The position numbers were made by a program, and so were the translations under genes. Below are positions 45,785 to 54,943 of a stretch of DNA of 64,000 nucleotides, piece by piece. The notes beneath the pieces were generated by a model. The model ran no database searches and was not told where the DNA came from. It saw nothing but the letters and a program-made list of their open reading frames with translations. This DNA is from Corallococcus coralloides DSM 2259 (lineage in GTDB: Bacteria; Myxococcota; Myxococcia; Myxococcales; Myxococcaceae): NCBI RefSeq assembly GCF_000255295.1, contig NC_017030.1:6918328-6982327 (forward strand), given 5' to 3'. The first letter of the stretch is position 1, and each line of letters starts with the position of its first letter.

Positions 45785-47641
45785 TCACTCCGCCGCGAGG
45801 TTGAGCTTGAAGACGTTGTCCTGCCCCGCCTTCACCTCGAAGGCGCGGGTCACGTCCTTGCCCAGGTCCTTGTTCACGACGCGCACCTGATGCGAGCCCT
45901 CCGTCGCCTCCACGGCGGCGAAGGGCGTCTGTCCCAGGTTCTTTCCGTCCAGGTACACCGTGCCGAAGGGACGGACGCGGAACTCCACCTTGCCCTTGGG
46001 CAGCTCGCGACGGACCGGCGTGGCCACGCGGCGGACCGGCGGTGTGACCGGGCTGGTCGTCGCGGGCTTCACGGCCACCGTGGGTCGCGGAGTCGGCGCC
46101 ACTTCCGTGACCACGCCCGCGTCGCGCACCTCGGTGGAGTTCTCCGTCGCGGGCTTCACCTCGGCCACGACGGCGGGAGTGCCACTGTCCACCGTCTCAG
46201 TGGCCACCGGCTCCACGCGCGCCTCCGGAACGACCGGCGTCACCTTCGGCTCCGGCGGCTTCACGGGCGCATCGTCCGTCCGCGCCACCGGCGCGGGCGC
46301 ACTCGCGGGCGCAGCGGCCTTCTCACCCCGGCCCGCAACCGCCAGTCCCCCAGCGAGCCCCAGCACGCTCACGGCCACCATCGCCCCCACCAGCTTCCGC
46401 CGGGGTGAGCGCACCGCTCCCGCAAGCACGGGCTCCTCGGAGGCAGCCACCTTCGAGACCTCCTCCTGAGGCTGTGCCCTGGAGGAATTCCGCAGCAGGC
46501 TGCCCGCGGAAGGCGTCGCCGGATCCGTCGCCGCGTCGAACCGGCTCGACGGTATGTCGTGCTGCGAGGCCGTCACCGCGGGCGCCGCCATCGACCCTCG
46601 CGAGGCCAATGGCTCCCACGCCGTGCCCACACGGGCAGGCATGGGCGTCGTCGCCGATTCCGGCACAAGTGCCACGGGCGCCGTCACCCGCCCCTTCGCG
46701 GGCGTGGGCGAGACGGGCGTGGCCTCCACCCCTTCCATCACCTGCGCCACCAGCCGGGAAATCTGGTACGCGCCCACCGGCTCGCCCAGCGACAGCACGA
46801 AGCGCTCCAGGTCCGCCTGGAACGCGCGGCAGTCCGGGTAGCGCTGCTCGCGGTCCTTCGCGAGCGCCTTCTCCAGGATGCGCTGCATCGACTCCGGCAG
46901 GTCCGGCCGGCGCTGCACCGCGGGCACGAAGGGCTCGAAGAGGATGGCCTGCATCATGCTCACGTCCGTCGTCGCGTCGAAGGGACGCTTCCCGGTGAGC
47001 AGCTCGTAGAGCACGATGCCGAGCGCGTACACGTCCACGCGCCCATCCATGGGCCGGGCCTGCAGCTGCTCCGGCGGCATGTACGCCACCTTCCCCTTCA
47101 CCACGCCCGTCGCCGTGCGGTGACTCTGCCCCGCCACCTTCGCGATGCCGAAGTCCACCACCTTCACCGCGCCCTGCCGCGACACCAGCACGTTCTCCGG
47201 ACTGATGTCCCGGTGCACCAGCCCCAGCGGCGCTCCCGTCTCCGGGTCCGCCAGTTCGTGCGCGAACGCCAGGCCTTCCGCCGCGGCGGCCACCATCTTC
47301 GCGCACACGCCCGGGGGCAGCGGCTGCTTCAGCTCCGCCGAGCGCTTGATGAGCCGGCGCAGCGTGGGCCCGTCGATGTACTCCATCGCCAGGAAGTAGC
47401 TGCCGTCCACCTCACCGAAGTCGAAGATCTGCACCACGTTCGGGTGGTCCAGCCGGGCGGCCAGCTGCGCCTCGCCCAGGAACATCTCCACGAACGCCTC
47501 GTCCTCCGCCAGGTGCGGCAGGATGCGCTTGAGCACCAGCGTCTTCTCGAAGCCCCGAGGCCCCGCGGCCTTCGCAAGGAACACCTCGGCCATCCCGCCC
47601 GAGGCGAGCTTCCGCACCAGCTGGTACTTCCCCAATTGCAT
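45785..47641 (-). CDS. membrane Ser/Thr protein kinase with PEGA domain
   Basis: A 618-residue Hanks-type kinase. Kinase domain 5-280: glycine loop ASGGMAEV, K38 in LVLKR, catalytic HRDISPEN (D145), DFG at 163-165, and the PPEQL site. A long Pro/Ala-rich linker follows, with one transmembrane helix (about residues 435-455, [21 protein letters not shown]), placing the last 160 residues outside. The extreme C-terminus is a PEGA domain ([32 protein letters not shown]). HRDISPEN instead of HRDLKPEN is common in myxobacterial kinases. It is divergent from the second kinase across 128 bases. Confidence 0.93.
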   Translation of the reverse strand: MQLGKYQLVRKLASGGMAEVFLAKAAGPRGFEKTLVLKRILPHLAEDEAFVEMFLGEAQLAARLDHPNVVQIFDFGEVDGSYFLAMEYIDGPTLRRLIKRSAELKQPLPPGVCAKMVAAAAEGLAFAHELADPETGAPLGLVHRDISPENVLVSRQGAVKVVDFGIAKVAGQSHRTATGVVKGKVAYMPPEQLQARPMDGRVDVYALGIVLYELLTGKRPFDATTDVSMMQAILFEPFVPAVQRRPDLPESMQRILEKALAKDREQRYPDCRAFQADLERFVLSLGEPVGAYQISRLVAQVMEGVEATPVSPTPAKGRVTAPVALVPESATTPMPARVGTAWEPLASRGSMAAPAVTASQHDIPSSRFDAATDPATPSAGSLLRNSSRAQPQEEVSKVAASEEPVLAGAVRSPRRKLVGAMVAVSVLGLAGGLAVAGRGEKAAAPASAPAPVARTDDAPVKPPEPKVTPVVPEARVEPVATETVDSGTPAVVAEVKPATENSTEVRDAGVVTEVAPTPRPTVAVKPATTSPVTPPVRRVATPVRRELPKGKVEFRVRPFGTVYLDGKNLGQTPFAAVEATEGSHQVRVVNKDLGKDVTRAFEVKAGQDNVFKLNLAAE

Positions 47642-47717
47642 GGTCCCAAAGCTTTCCCATGGTTCATTGGAAAAGTGAAACCCTCCGCACGAGCGAGCGT
47701 CCGGTGGCACGAGCAAG

Positions 47718-47742
47718 ACGTCAGGACGTTTGACCGTGACGT
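47718..47742. promoter_or_regulatory. inverted repeat ACGTCA-N13-TGACGT in the divergent kinase promoter
   Basis: ACGTCA (47718-47723) and TGACGT (47737-47742) flank 13 bases and overlap the -35 element of the promoter at 47730-47759; a third GTGACGT-like copy follows. Candidate regulator site for one or both divergent kinase genes. Confidence 0.35.
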
Positions 47743-47759
47743 GACGTGGTCCGTAGGAT
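47730..47759 (+). promoter_or_regulatory. sigma-70-like promoter of the cytoplasmic kinase gene
   Basis: TTGACC (47730-47735), an 18-base spacer, then TAGGAT (47754-47759). The ATG at 47770 follows after only 10 bases with no Shine-Dalgarno, predicting a leaderless mRNA. It is the best-formed promoter in the window. Confidence 0.55.
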
Positions 47760-47769
47760 CCGCGCTCCC

Positions 47770-48888
47770 ATGCCTCCCAAGGCCATTGGTCCCTACCGCG
47801 TGCTGGAGACGCTCGGCAGTGGCGGGGCCGGGACCGTCTATCGGGCCCTGGACCGCCGCAGCAACGACGAGGTCGCGCTGAAGCTCCTGTCGACGGGTGG
47901 CCCGTCGCTGGACGACCGCGCGGCGCGGAGACTCGCGCGCGAATTCGAGACGCTGGCGGACCTGTCCCACCCCAACGTGGTGAAGGTCTTCGAGGCCGGC
48001 GTCCACGCGGGCCAGCCGTACCTGGCCATGGAGCTCATCGAAGGGCTCACGCTGCGCCACTACCTGGACGTGAGCTTCAACGACCTGCACACGCCCACGC
48101 CCTCCTCCCGCTTCCCGCTCACCCTCCGCCGCACCGCGGATGACGACTTCGGCAGCGCGGACGGCCCGGACGACGACGCGGACGACGCCAGCGAGGACGA
48201 CGGCACCTTCGACCTCAACGCCTTCGCGGAGGAGGCGCCCAGCGAGGACCTGGCCAGCTTCCACGGCGCCGGGGACGACGACTCGGCTTCGGACGGGATG
48301 CCCGTGGTGGACCCACGCCGGGCCGCGCCGCGCGCGCCGCAGCCCCCCGCCCGCCCCGCCACGCCGAAGATGGCGGACCTCAACCGTCCGGAGCGCATGG
48401 GCAAGCTGAAGGACGCCATGCTCCAGGTGTGCGAGGCGCTCGCGTACATCCACGGCCACGGGCTGGTGCACCGCGACCTGAAGCCGTCCAACATCATGGT
48501 GGACGACGACCGCCAGGTGCGGCTGATGGACTTCGGCCTGGCCAAGTTCCTCGCGGACGACGCGGGCATCACCGCGGACGGCAAGCTGGTGGGCACGTAC
48601 CGGTACATGGCCCCGGAGCAGATTCTCGGGGAGCCGCTGGATGGACGCTCGGACCTGTACAGCCTGGGCGTCATCCTGTACGAGCTGATGAGCGGGCGTC
48701 CGCCGTTCGACGCGAAAACGCCGCACGAGCTGTGGCGTCAGGTGCTGGAGACGGAACCTCCGCCGCTGCTCGCGCTCAACCTGCATGGCGACCCGCAGCT
48801 GGCGCGGGTGGCCCATCGCCTCATCCGCAAGGAGCCGGACGACCGGTTCCAGACGGCCGAGGAAGTGTACGAGGCCCTCTCCGAGTGA
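47770..48888 (+). CDS. Ser/Thr protein kinase with ~100-residue acidic insert in the catalytic domain
   Basis: A 372-residue soluble Hanks-type kinase that is almost only a kinase domain. Glycine loop GSGGAGTVY (17-25), VALK with K38, HRDLKPSN with D236, DFG at 254-256, APEQ at 281-284. Between the hinge ([12 protein letters not shown], 84-95) and the alpha-E helix (about 212) lies an insert of roughly 105 residues, rich in Asp/Glu and then Pro/Ala (for example [15 protein letters not shown] at 131-145). Normal kinases have about 20 residues there. The stop overlaps the next start as GTGA, coupling it to the pseudouridine synthase. Confidence 0.92.
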   Translation: MPPKAIGPYRVLETLGSGGAGTVYRALDRRSNDEVALKLLSTGGPSLDDRAARRLAREFETLADLSHPNVVKVFEAGVHAGQPYLAMELIEGLTLRHYLDVSFNDLHTPTPSSRFPLTLRRTADDDFGSADGPDDDADDASEDDGTFDLNAFAEEAPSEDLASFHGAGDDDSASDGMPVVDPRRAAPRAPQPPARPATPKMADLNRPERMGKLKDAMLQVCEALAYIHGHGLVHRDLKPSNIMVDDDRQVRLMDFGLAKFLADDAGITADGKLVGTYRYMAPEQILGEPLDGRSDLYSLGVILYELMSGRPPFDAKTPHELWRQVLETEPPPLLALNLHGDPQLARVAHRLIRKEPDDRFQTAEEVYEALSE

Positions 48889-49822
48889 GCACGACGACGA
48901 CGCACACCCTCACCGTGGACGCCGCCAAGGCGGGCCAGCGGGTGGACCTGTTCGTGGGCGAGGCCCTGGGCCTGTCCCGCGCGCGCATGAAGCGCCTCTT
49001 CGAGGAGGGCCAGGTGCGCGTGGACGGCCGCCCCGCGAAGAAGGGCCTCACCGTCACCGAGGGCCAGAAGGTCTCCGTCACGGTGGAGGAGGCCCCGCGC
49101 GAGGCCGTGCCCGACACGGACTTCCCGCTCGTCGTCCTGCACGAAGACCCTTCCCTGCTCTTCGTGGACAAGCCCGCCGGCCGCCCGTCGCACCCCCTGC
49201 AGCCGGGGGAGACGGGCACGGTGGCCAACGCCCTGGTGGCGCGCTACCCGGAGGTCGCGCAGGCGTCCCAGGACCCGCGCGAGGGCGGCCTGTGCCACCG
49301 GCTGGACGTGGAGACCTCCGGGGTGCTCGCGGTGGCCCGCACGCGCGAGGCCTGGACCCGCGTGCGTGAGGCCTTCAGCAACCGCGCGGTGGACAAGCGC
49401 TACGTCGCCCTGGTGACGGGCCCGCTGGCGGACGAGGGCGAGGTGGAGGTCCCGCTGCGCCACCACCCGCGCCACCCGGACCGTGTGGAGCCCGCCCCCT
49501 ACGGCGCCGAGGACGCTCGCGAGGCGCTGTCCCACTTCCGGGTGCTGGCCCGGTCCGGGGACTACAGCCTGGTGGAGGTCAAAATCCTCACCGGCGTGCT
49601 GCACCAGGTGCGCGCGCACCTGGCGGGCGTGGGCGCGCCGCTCGTGGGGGACGCGCTCTACGGGGGCCGCGAGGCGCCGGAGCTGGGGCGGTTCTTCCTG
49701 CACGCCCGCTCGCTCACCGTGCCGCACCCGGTGACGAACCAGCCCGTGAAGGTGGAGAGCCCGCTGCCGCCGGACCTGGTGGCGGAGCTGGGACGCCACG
49801 GGCTGTCGTGGCCCGTGGCCGG

Positions 49823-49826
<4 letters not shown>
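48885..49826 (+). CDS. RluA/RluD-family pseudouridine synthase
   Basis: A 313-residue enzyme starting at GTG 48885. The N-terminal S4 RNA-binding domain (about 15-70, [21 protein letters not shown]) is followed by the synthase domain. The catalytic motif is HRLDVETSG with Asp141. KRYVALVTG and the late [28 protein letters not shown] block match RluA/C/D enzymes. The S4 domain fits RluC or RluD, which act on 23S rRNA; which uridines are modified is not decidable. It overlaps the kinase gene by 4 bases and the convergent YjbQ gene by 4 bases. Confidence 0.92.
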
Positions 49827-50236
<410 letters not shown>

Positions 50237-50261
50237 GGCTCGCACTGTCAGAGGGGACCAC

Positions 50262-50267
50262 TAGAGT
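50262..50267 (+). promoter_or_regulatory. putative -10 box of dinB
   Basis: TAGAGT ends 10 bases before the ATG at 50278. The alternative GTG at 50266 overlaps this hexamer, favouring the ATG. No Shine-Dalgarno is evident. Confidence 0.4.
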
Positions 50268-50277
50268 GACTCACGCC

Positions 50278-51483
50278 ATGCGAGCCATCCTCCACGTGGA
50301 CATGGACGCCTTCTATGCGTCCGTCGAGCAGCGCGACAACCCGTCCCTCCGGGGCAAGCCGGTCATCGTTGGCGGGCATGCACAACGCGGCGTGGTGGTG
50401 GCCGCGTCCTACGAGGTGCGCCCCTTCGGCGTGCGCAGCGCCATGCCCATGGCGCGGGCGGTGAAGCAGGCGCCGCACGCCATCGTGGTGAAGCCGCGCT
50501 TCTCCGCCTACGCGGAGGCCAGCGAGCAGGTGTTCGCCATCTTCGAGCGGTACACGCCGCTGATTGAGCCCCTGTCGCTGGACGAGGCCTTCCTGGACGT
50601 CACGGCGTCGGTGGGGCTGTTCGGCGCGGCGGCGGACATCGCGAAGCGGATCCGCAAGGAGATTGCCCACGAGCTGAACCTGCCGGCGTCCGCGGGCATC
50701 GCCACGGCGAAGTTCGTGGCGAAGATCGCCTCCGACCTGGCGAAGCCCAACGGGCAGCGCGAGGTGCGGCCGGAGGAGACGGTGGCCTTCCTCGCCGGGC
50801 TGCCGGTGTCACGGCTGTGGGGCGTGGGGCCGAAGACGGAAGAGGCGATGAAGCGCGCGGGGCTCGTCACGATTGGGGACGTGGCGACGCGCGACGTGGA
50901 CTGGCTGGAGGAGCGCTTCGGCGCGGCGAGCGCGAAGCACCTGTGGGAGCTGTCGCACGGCATCGACGCGCGGGACGTGGTGCCGGACCGGGCGGCCAAG
51001 AGCGTGGGCGCGGAGGACACCTTCGACGAGGACCTGACGGGCCCGGAGGCGCTCAAGCCGCACGTGCACGCGCAGGCGTTGCGGGTGGCCCGGCGGCTGC
51101 GGCGCGCGTCGCTGAAGGGGCGCGTGGTGCAGCTCAAGCTGAAGTTCGCGGACTTCACGCTCATCACCCGGCGCGTCACGCTGCGCGAGGCGACGGACGA
51201 CGGGCAGGTCATCTACCGCGCGGCGCTGGAGCTGCTGGAGCGCGCGCACGAAGGCAAGGCGCTGCGGCTCACCGGGGTGAGCGTGCAGTTGGACGAGGAC
51301 GAGCCGCAGCTGGGGTTGTTCCCGGCGGCGGCGCCGAAGTCGTCGAAGTTGAACGAGGCGATGGACCGCATCGCGGCGCGCTTCGGCAGCAAGGCCATCA
51401 CCATGGCGGACATCGCGGGGGCGGAGGCGTCGGATGACGACCAGCACCGCTCCGAGAAGCCGGTGGACAAGCCCAAGCGGTAG
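50278..51483 (+). CDS. dinB: DNA polymerase IV (DinB)
   Basis: A 401-residue Y-family translesion polymerase. Catalytic carboxylates lie in ILHVDMDAFYASVEQ (D7) and PLSLDEAFLDVT (D102, E103). VVVAASYEVRPFGVRSAMPM is the finger/steric region, followed by the helix-hairpin-helix (RLWGVGPKTEEAMKRAGL) and the little-finger domain. QLGLF near residue 347 is a beta-clamp binding pentapeptide, followed by a further 50 residues, a longer tail than in E. coli. No LexA-type box was recognised upstream. Confidence 0.95.
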   Translation: MRAILHVDMDAFYASVEQRDNPSLRGKPVIVGGHAQRGVVVAASYEVRPFGVRSAMPMARAVKQAPHAIVVKPRFSAYAEASEQVFAIFERYTPLIEPLSLDEAFLDVTASVGLFGAAADIAKRIRKEIAHELNLPASAGIATAKFVAKIASDLAKPNGQREVRPEETVAFLAGLPVSRLWGVGPKTEEAMKRAGLVTIGDVATRDVDWLEERFGAASAKHLWELSHGIDARDVVPDRAAKSVGAEDTFDEDLTGPEALKPHVHAQALRVARRLRRASLKGRVVQLKLKFADFTLITRRVTLREATDDGQVIYRAALELLERAHEGKALRLTGVSVQLDEDEPQLGLFPAAAPKSSKLNEAMDRIAARFGSKAITMADIAGAEASDDDQHRSEKPVDKPKR

Positions 51484-51802
51484 CGCGTCCCCGGGCACGC
51501 CCAGGGCAGGGACCGCGAGCGCGCCAGCCGTTTCGCTGCACCATCGCGGTGGGGGAAGCGGGTAGCGCGTCCCCGGGCACGCCCAGGGCAGGGACCGCGA
51601 GCGCGCCAGCCATTTCGCTGCACCGTCACGGTGGGGAGGCGGTGTCGCACCCTCGACACGACAAGGGCCGGAGCGCCTGAGCACTCCAGCCCGTTCGCTG
51701 CATCATCGCGGCGGGGACGCGGCAGCGCGCCCTCGACGCAAAAAGGGCCGGAGCGCCTGATGCACTCCAGCCCTTTCGCTGCTCTCGGCTGCTACGGGGG
51801 CA
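51484..51802. repeat. four tandem ~81-bp repeats with terminator-like hairpins between dinB and pcnB
   Basis: The marker TTCGCTGC recurs at about 51532, 51614, 51694 and 51775 (spacing 82, 80, 81). Units 1 and 2 are nearly identical (GCGTCCCCGGGCACGCCC, then AGGGACCGCGAGCGCGCCAG). Units 3 and 4 share GGGCCGGAGCGCCTGA and CACTCCAGCCC. Each unit can fold GGGC-x-GGAG against CTCC-x-GCCC or a similar stem. No gene fits here. Confidence 0.7.
51740..51778. terminator. bidirectional terminator hairpin (last repeat unit)
   Basis: AAAGGGC-C-GGAG pairs with CTCC-A-GCCCTTT around a ten-base loop. The A-run on one side and T-run on the other let it act for dinB (plus) and pcnB (minus). Confidence 0.6.
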
Positions 51803-53515
51803 CTACCCCTCGCCCGCGTCGGAGCCAGAGGAGGCTCCCGCGCCGCCACCCTCTCCGCTCCCGCTGCCGGAACGGCGGCGACGGCGGCGACGGCGCTTGC
51901 GGCGGGGGCCTTCCGCGTCCGCACCGCCGGCTGCTCCAGCGCGCGGCGGCGGCACCTCTCCGGCCTGCCAGGCCTCCAGCGCCTCGCGGCCCTCGCCCGT
52001 GGCCTCCACCGTCATCGCGTAGACGGCCAGCGCCTCGTTGAAGAGCGGATGGCGGCGGAAGGCGCCCGTCTTGCGGCGGCGCTCCCCGGACAGCGTGCGC
52101 TGCATCAGCAGCAGCATGCGGCAGCGCTCGGCGATGCGGCGCGGCAGCCTCGCCGACTCCACGAACCCCGCCAGCAGGTCCTCGATGACGCGCGACACCG
52201 ACGCACGGCCCTCGTCCTGGGACTCCTCCACCGGCGGCTGCGCGCGGCTGATGGGCACCAGCAACGCGGCCAGCAGGATGGCGTCGTCCAGCACCTCTCC
52301 CGCCGACACGCGCTTATCCAGCGCCTGCGCGAAGGCGTAGAAGGTCTTCTCCCCTTCCTTGCCGTTCTCACGCAGGTACGCGTCCACGGGCGGCAGCAGA
52401 ATCTTCAGCGCGTCCAGCGCCGCCAGCAGCTTCAGCGCCGGGGCGGACACACCGCCGCGGATGAGCCGGAACGTCTCCTCCAGCAGGCGCGCGGGCGCGC
52501 AGCGCGGCAGGTCCTCCACCGCGCCCTCCATCGCCGCGTACGTGCGCGACTCGATGTCCAGGTCCAGCTTCGCCGCGAAGCGCACCGCGCGCAGGATGCG
52601 CACCGGGTCCTCGCGCATGCGGATTTCCGGGTCGCCAATCGTCCGGATGAAGCGCTCATCCAGGTCGCGCCGGCCGCGCACGTAGTCGATGACCCGGCCT
52701 TCGCTCGCGTCGTAGAACAGGCCGTTGATGGTGAAGTCGCGGCGGCGCGCGTCCTGCTGCGCGGTGCCAAAGACGTTGTCGTGCGTGATGAGGAGGTCCT
52801 CGCCGCTCTGCCCCTCCTCCGCCCCCGCCGCCGGCTCCAGCTCCGTGGGGTTCGCGCGGAAGGTGGACACCTCCACGATCTTCCCGCCCTTGAAGTAGAC
52901 GTGCGCCAGCCGGAAGCGCCGGCCGATAAGCCGGCAGTTGCGGAAGATGGCGCGCACCTCGCCCGGGTGGGCGCTGGTGGCCACGTCGAAGTCCTTGGGC
53001 TTCTTGCCCAAGAGCAGGTCGCGCACGCAGCCACCCACCAGGTACGCCTGGTGGCCGTGCTGGTGCAGCCGCAGCACCACCTTGAGCGCGTCCGGATCCA
53101 TCTCGTCCGGGTCGATCTCCGCGGGCTCGCCCGTGCGGGTGGTGGTGGGCGCCTGCAGCTCCGGCTCGTTCGAGGCGGGCTCCGGCTCGGGCTCCAGGAT
53201 GACGGCCTCGGGCTCCTCGGCTTCGTCACCCGCCTCGGCGGCGGCCTGCGCGTCCTCCGCCTCCGCGGCCTTCAGGGCCTCGGTGGCGGCCCGGATTTCG
53301 TCACTGACCTCGGGGCCGGCGTCCTCGGCGTCGTCATCGTCATCGAACCCGTCGTCCTCCGCGGCGTCCGCGGCAAAGGGGGGCTCGGAAGGGGCCGGGT
53401 CGGCCCGGGAAGGGGTTTCGTGTTCGCTGGGGTGCTCGGCGGAGTCCGCGGGCACCTGGGCCTCGGTGCGCTCGGTGCGCTCCTCGGAGCCCGTCAGGTC
53501 CAGGGGGGAAGACAT
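51803..53515 (-). CDS. pcnB: poly(A) polymerase PcnB-type nucleotidyltransferase
   Basis: A 570-residue class II nucleotidyltransferase. Residues 1-140 are an acidic disordered region (DDGFDDDDDAEDAG). The catalytic head begins near residue 150: YLVGGCVRDLLLGKKPKDFD (GG at 161-162, DxD at 175-177), then RRDFTINGLFYD and the DPVRILRAVRFAAKLD helix typical of PcnB/CCA enzymes. The C-terminus is a strongly basic run (RRKRRRRRRRR) followed by Gly/Ser. PcnB adds 3' poly(A) tails that promote RNA decay; a CCA-adding role is the alternative. ATG 53515 has GAGG eight bases upstream; ATG 53650 would add 45 residues. Confidence 0.85.
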   Translation of the reverse strand: MSSPLDLTGSEERTERTEAQVPADSAEHPSEHETPSRADPAPSEPPFAADAAEDDGFDDDDDAEDAGPEVSDEIRAATEALKAAEAEDAQAAAEAGDEAEEPEAVILEPEPEPASNEPELQAPTTTRTGEPAEIDPDEMDPDALKVVLRLHQHGHQAYLVGGCVRDLLLGKKPKDFDVATSAHPGEVRAIFRNCRLIGRRFRLAHVYFKGGKIVEVSTFRANPTELEPAAGAEEGQSGEDLLITHDNVFGTAQQDARRRDFTINGLFYDASEGRVIDYVRGRRDLDERFIRTIGDPEIRMREDPVRILRAVRFAAKLDLDIESRTYAAMEGAVEDLPRCAPARLLEETFRLIRGGVSAPALKLLAALDALKILLPPVDAYLRENGKEGEKTFYAFAQALDKRVSAGEVLDDAILLAALLVPISRAQPPVEESQDEGRASVSRVIEDLLAGFVESARLPRRIAERCRMLLLMQRTLSGERRRKTGAFRRHPLFNEALAVYAMTVEATGEGREALEAWQAGEVPPPRAGAAGGADAEGPRRKRRRRRRRRSGSGSGEGGGAGASSGSDAGEG

Positions 53516-53896
53516 GGAAAGTACCTCGTGCGCGGACCCGGATGCCGTGTCCGCTGCCGCCTCGAAGGAGGCCTCTCCGCGCGCGTCGTCTCCGGGCGCG
53601 GCTGGCAGCGTTCCGCCATGGGGCGGGGGATGGGTCGGGTCTCGCGTCATTCGCCTCGGCAGGGCAGCCGTCTAGCACGCATCCTCCCACCCATGGGGGT
53701 CGCGCTTAAGGACATTCTTCAGGGACGTCGGGGGTTCGCATGGGCCCCCCTGCCCGCCCTCCGTGCGCCCGCTGCCCGTGGGAGGCGCTTCCACTGGATA
53801 ACACCGCGCTCCGGGTCAAACCCCGGCCGCCACGGGCCCCCACCGCTGGAGGGGCCGCAAGGCAGGCAGGCGGCCGGGCCCGGAGGCCCGGCACTT
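53516..53896. other. intergenic stretch upstream of pcnB
   Basis: 381 bases between the preferred pcnB start and the HAD-like gene. It includes the possible longer pcnB N-terminus (to 53650), GC-rich non-coding sequence, and a terminator hairpin at 53873-53892. No other gene is supported. Confidence 0.5.
53873..53892 (-). terminator. hairpin after the HAD-like gene
   Basis: GCCGGGCC (53873-53880), loop CGGA, GGCCCGGC (53885-53892): a perfect 8-bp stem 4 bases beyond the stop of the HAD-like gene on the minus strand. No clear U-tract. Confidence 0.5.
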
Positions 53897-54943
53897 TCAG
53901 GTGGGCGGCTTCAGGGTGCGCCCCTTGTGGGTCCGGGGCAGCGCGTGGGAGATGAGCGACACGTAGTCCACCGCCTGCACGCGCGGTGGAGGGGGCTGCG
54001 TGCCCAGCGCGGCCAGGCGCTTGCTGAACGCGGCCAGGATGTCCGGCATGGGGCGCATGGCCTTGAGCAGCGCGTTGGGCCCCTCCATCGCCTGGGACAG
54101 CGCGATGGCCGCCTGCTGCAGCGGCAGTCCGCGCCTGAGCAGGTCCTGGAACGAGTTCGACAGCGTGATGATGTTGTGCCCCGCCGTCTGCACCATCTCC
54201 ACGGCGATCTTGAGCACCTGCGGCGCCGTGAGGTGGCCGTCCGCCAGCAGCACCAGCGCCGCCTGGAAGTAGTTGAAGATGGGCACCACGCGCGGGCCGT
54301 AGGGCGTGAAGTGCGCGGGCGGCGTCAGCTTGTCCAGGTGGATGAAGATGCGCCGCACGGGGTCCGCGATGGGAATCTTCTTCCACGCCTCGTGCACCCG
54401 CGCGGCGTCGTCCGGGTACACCCCGCCCGCCTCCAGCACCTGGGACAGCACGCGCTCGTCCACGCGGCCCGCGATGAGGTCCGCGTAGAGCGAATAGATG
54501 AACGCGTCCGCCTCCGCGTCGTCGCCGAAGAGCACCTCCTCCGCTTCCACCGGCGCGTTGACGCGGCTCTCCAGGATGGCGGGCAGCTTGTAGCCCACCT
54601 GGCCGCGCAGGGCCCGGAAGCGCCCGCGCAGCAGGTTGCCCACGTTGTCCTTGAGGACGAACTCGTCCCACTGGATGCCGTCCAGCTTGAGCTTCTCCTC
54701 CAGCACCGCGCGCATCTGCTTGGGGCTGCCGGACACGATGCACAGCCGCGAGTCCCCCTGCTCCGCCAATTCGCGGATGAGGGCGGACGCGCCCGGGATG
54801 GCGACCTTCTCATGGGCCTTCTGGAACGCCGTGCGGAACAGGTCGCGCAGCGACTCGAAGTCCGTCTGGAGGTACGTCTTGTCCAGGTCCCACCGGTAGA
54901 TGCGGCGCGGAGGACGCGGGTCGATGCGGTCCGGCAGGCTCAC
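53897..54943 (-). CDS. App1-like (DUF2183) HAD-superfamily protein
   Basis: A 348-residue protein. HAD motifs are in order: motif I YRWDLDKTYLQTDFESL (nucleophile Asp19, acid/base Asp21), motif II CIVSGSPKQM, a lysine at LKDNVGN, and motif IV LFGDDAEADAFIYSLYADL. DLDKT together with SGSP-x-QM and GDD-x-x-D matches the catalytic domain of App1-type phosphatidate phosphatases. The second half (about 210-348) is helical. It starts with ATG overlapping the plsX stop as ATGA; co-translation with a phospholipid-synthesis gene fits a lipid phosphatase role, which is inference. Confidence 0.75.
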   Translation of the reverse strand: MSLPDRIDPRPPRRIYRWDLDKTYLQTDFESLRDLFRTAFQKAHEKVAIPGASALIRELAEQGDSRLCIVSGSPKQMRAVLEEKLKLDGIQWDEFVLKDNVGNLLRGRFRALRGQVGYKLPAILESRVNAPVEAEEVLFGDDAEADAFIYSLYADLIAGRVDERVLSQVLEAGGVYPDDAARVHEAWKKIPIADPVRRIFIHLDKLTPPAHFTPYGPRVVPIFNYFQAALVLLADGHLTAPQVLKIAVEMVQTAGHNIITLSNSFQDLLRRGLPLQQAAIALSQAMEGPNALLKAMRPMPDILAAFSKRLAALGTQPPPPRVQAVDYVSLISHALPRTHKGRTLKPPT

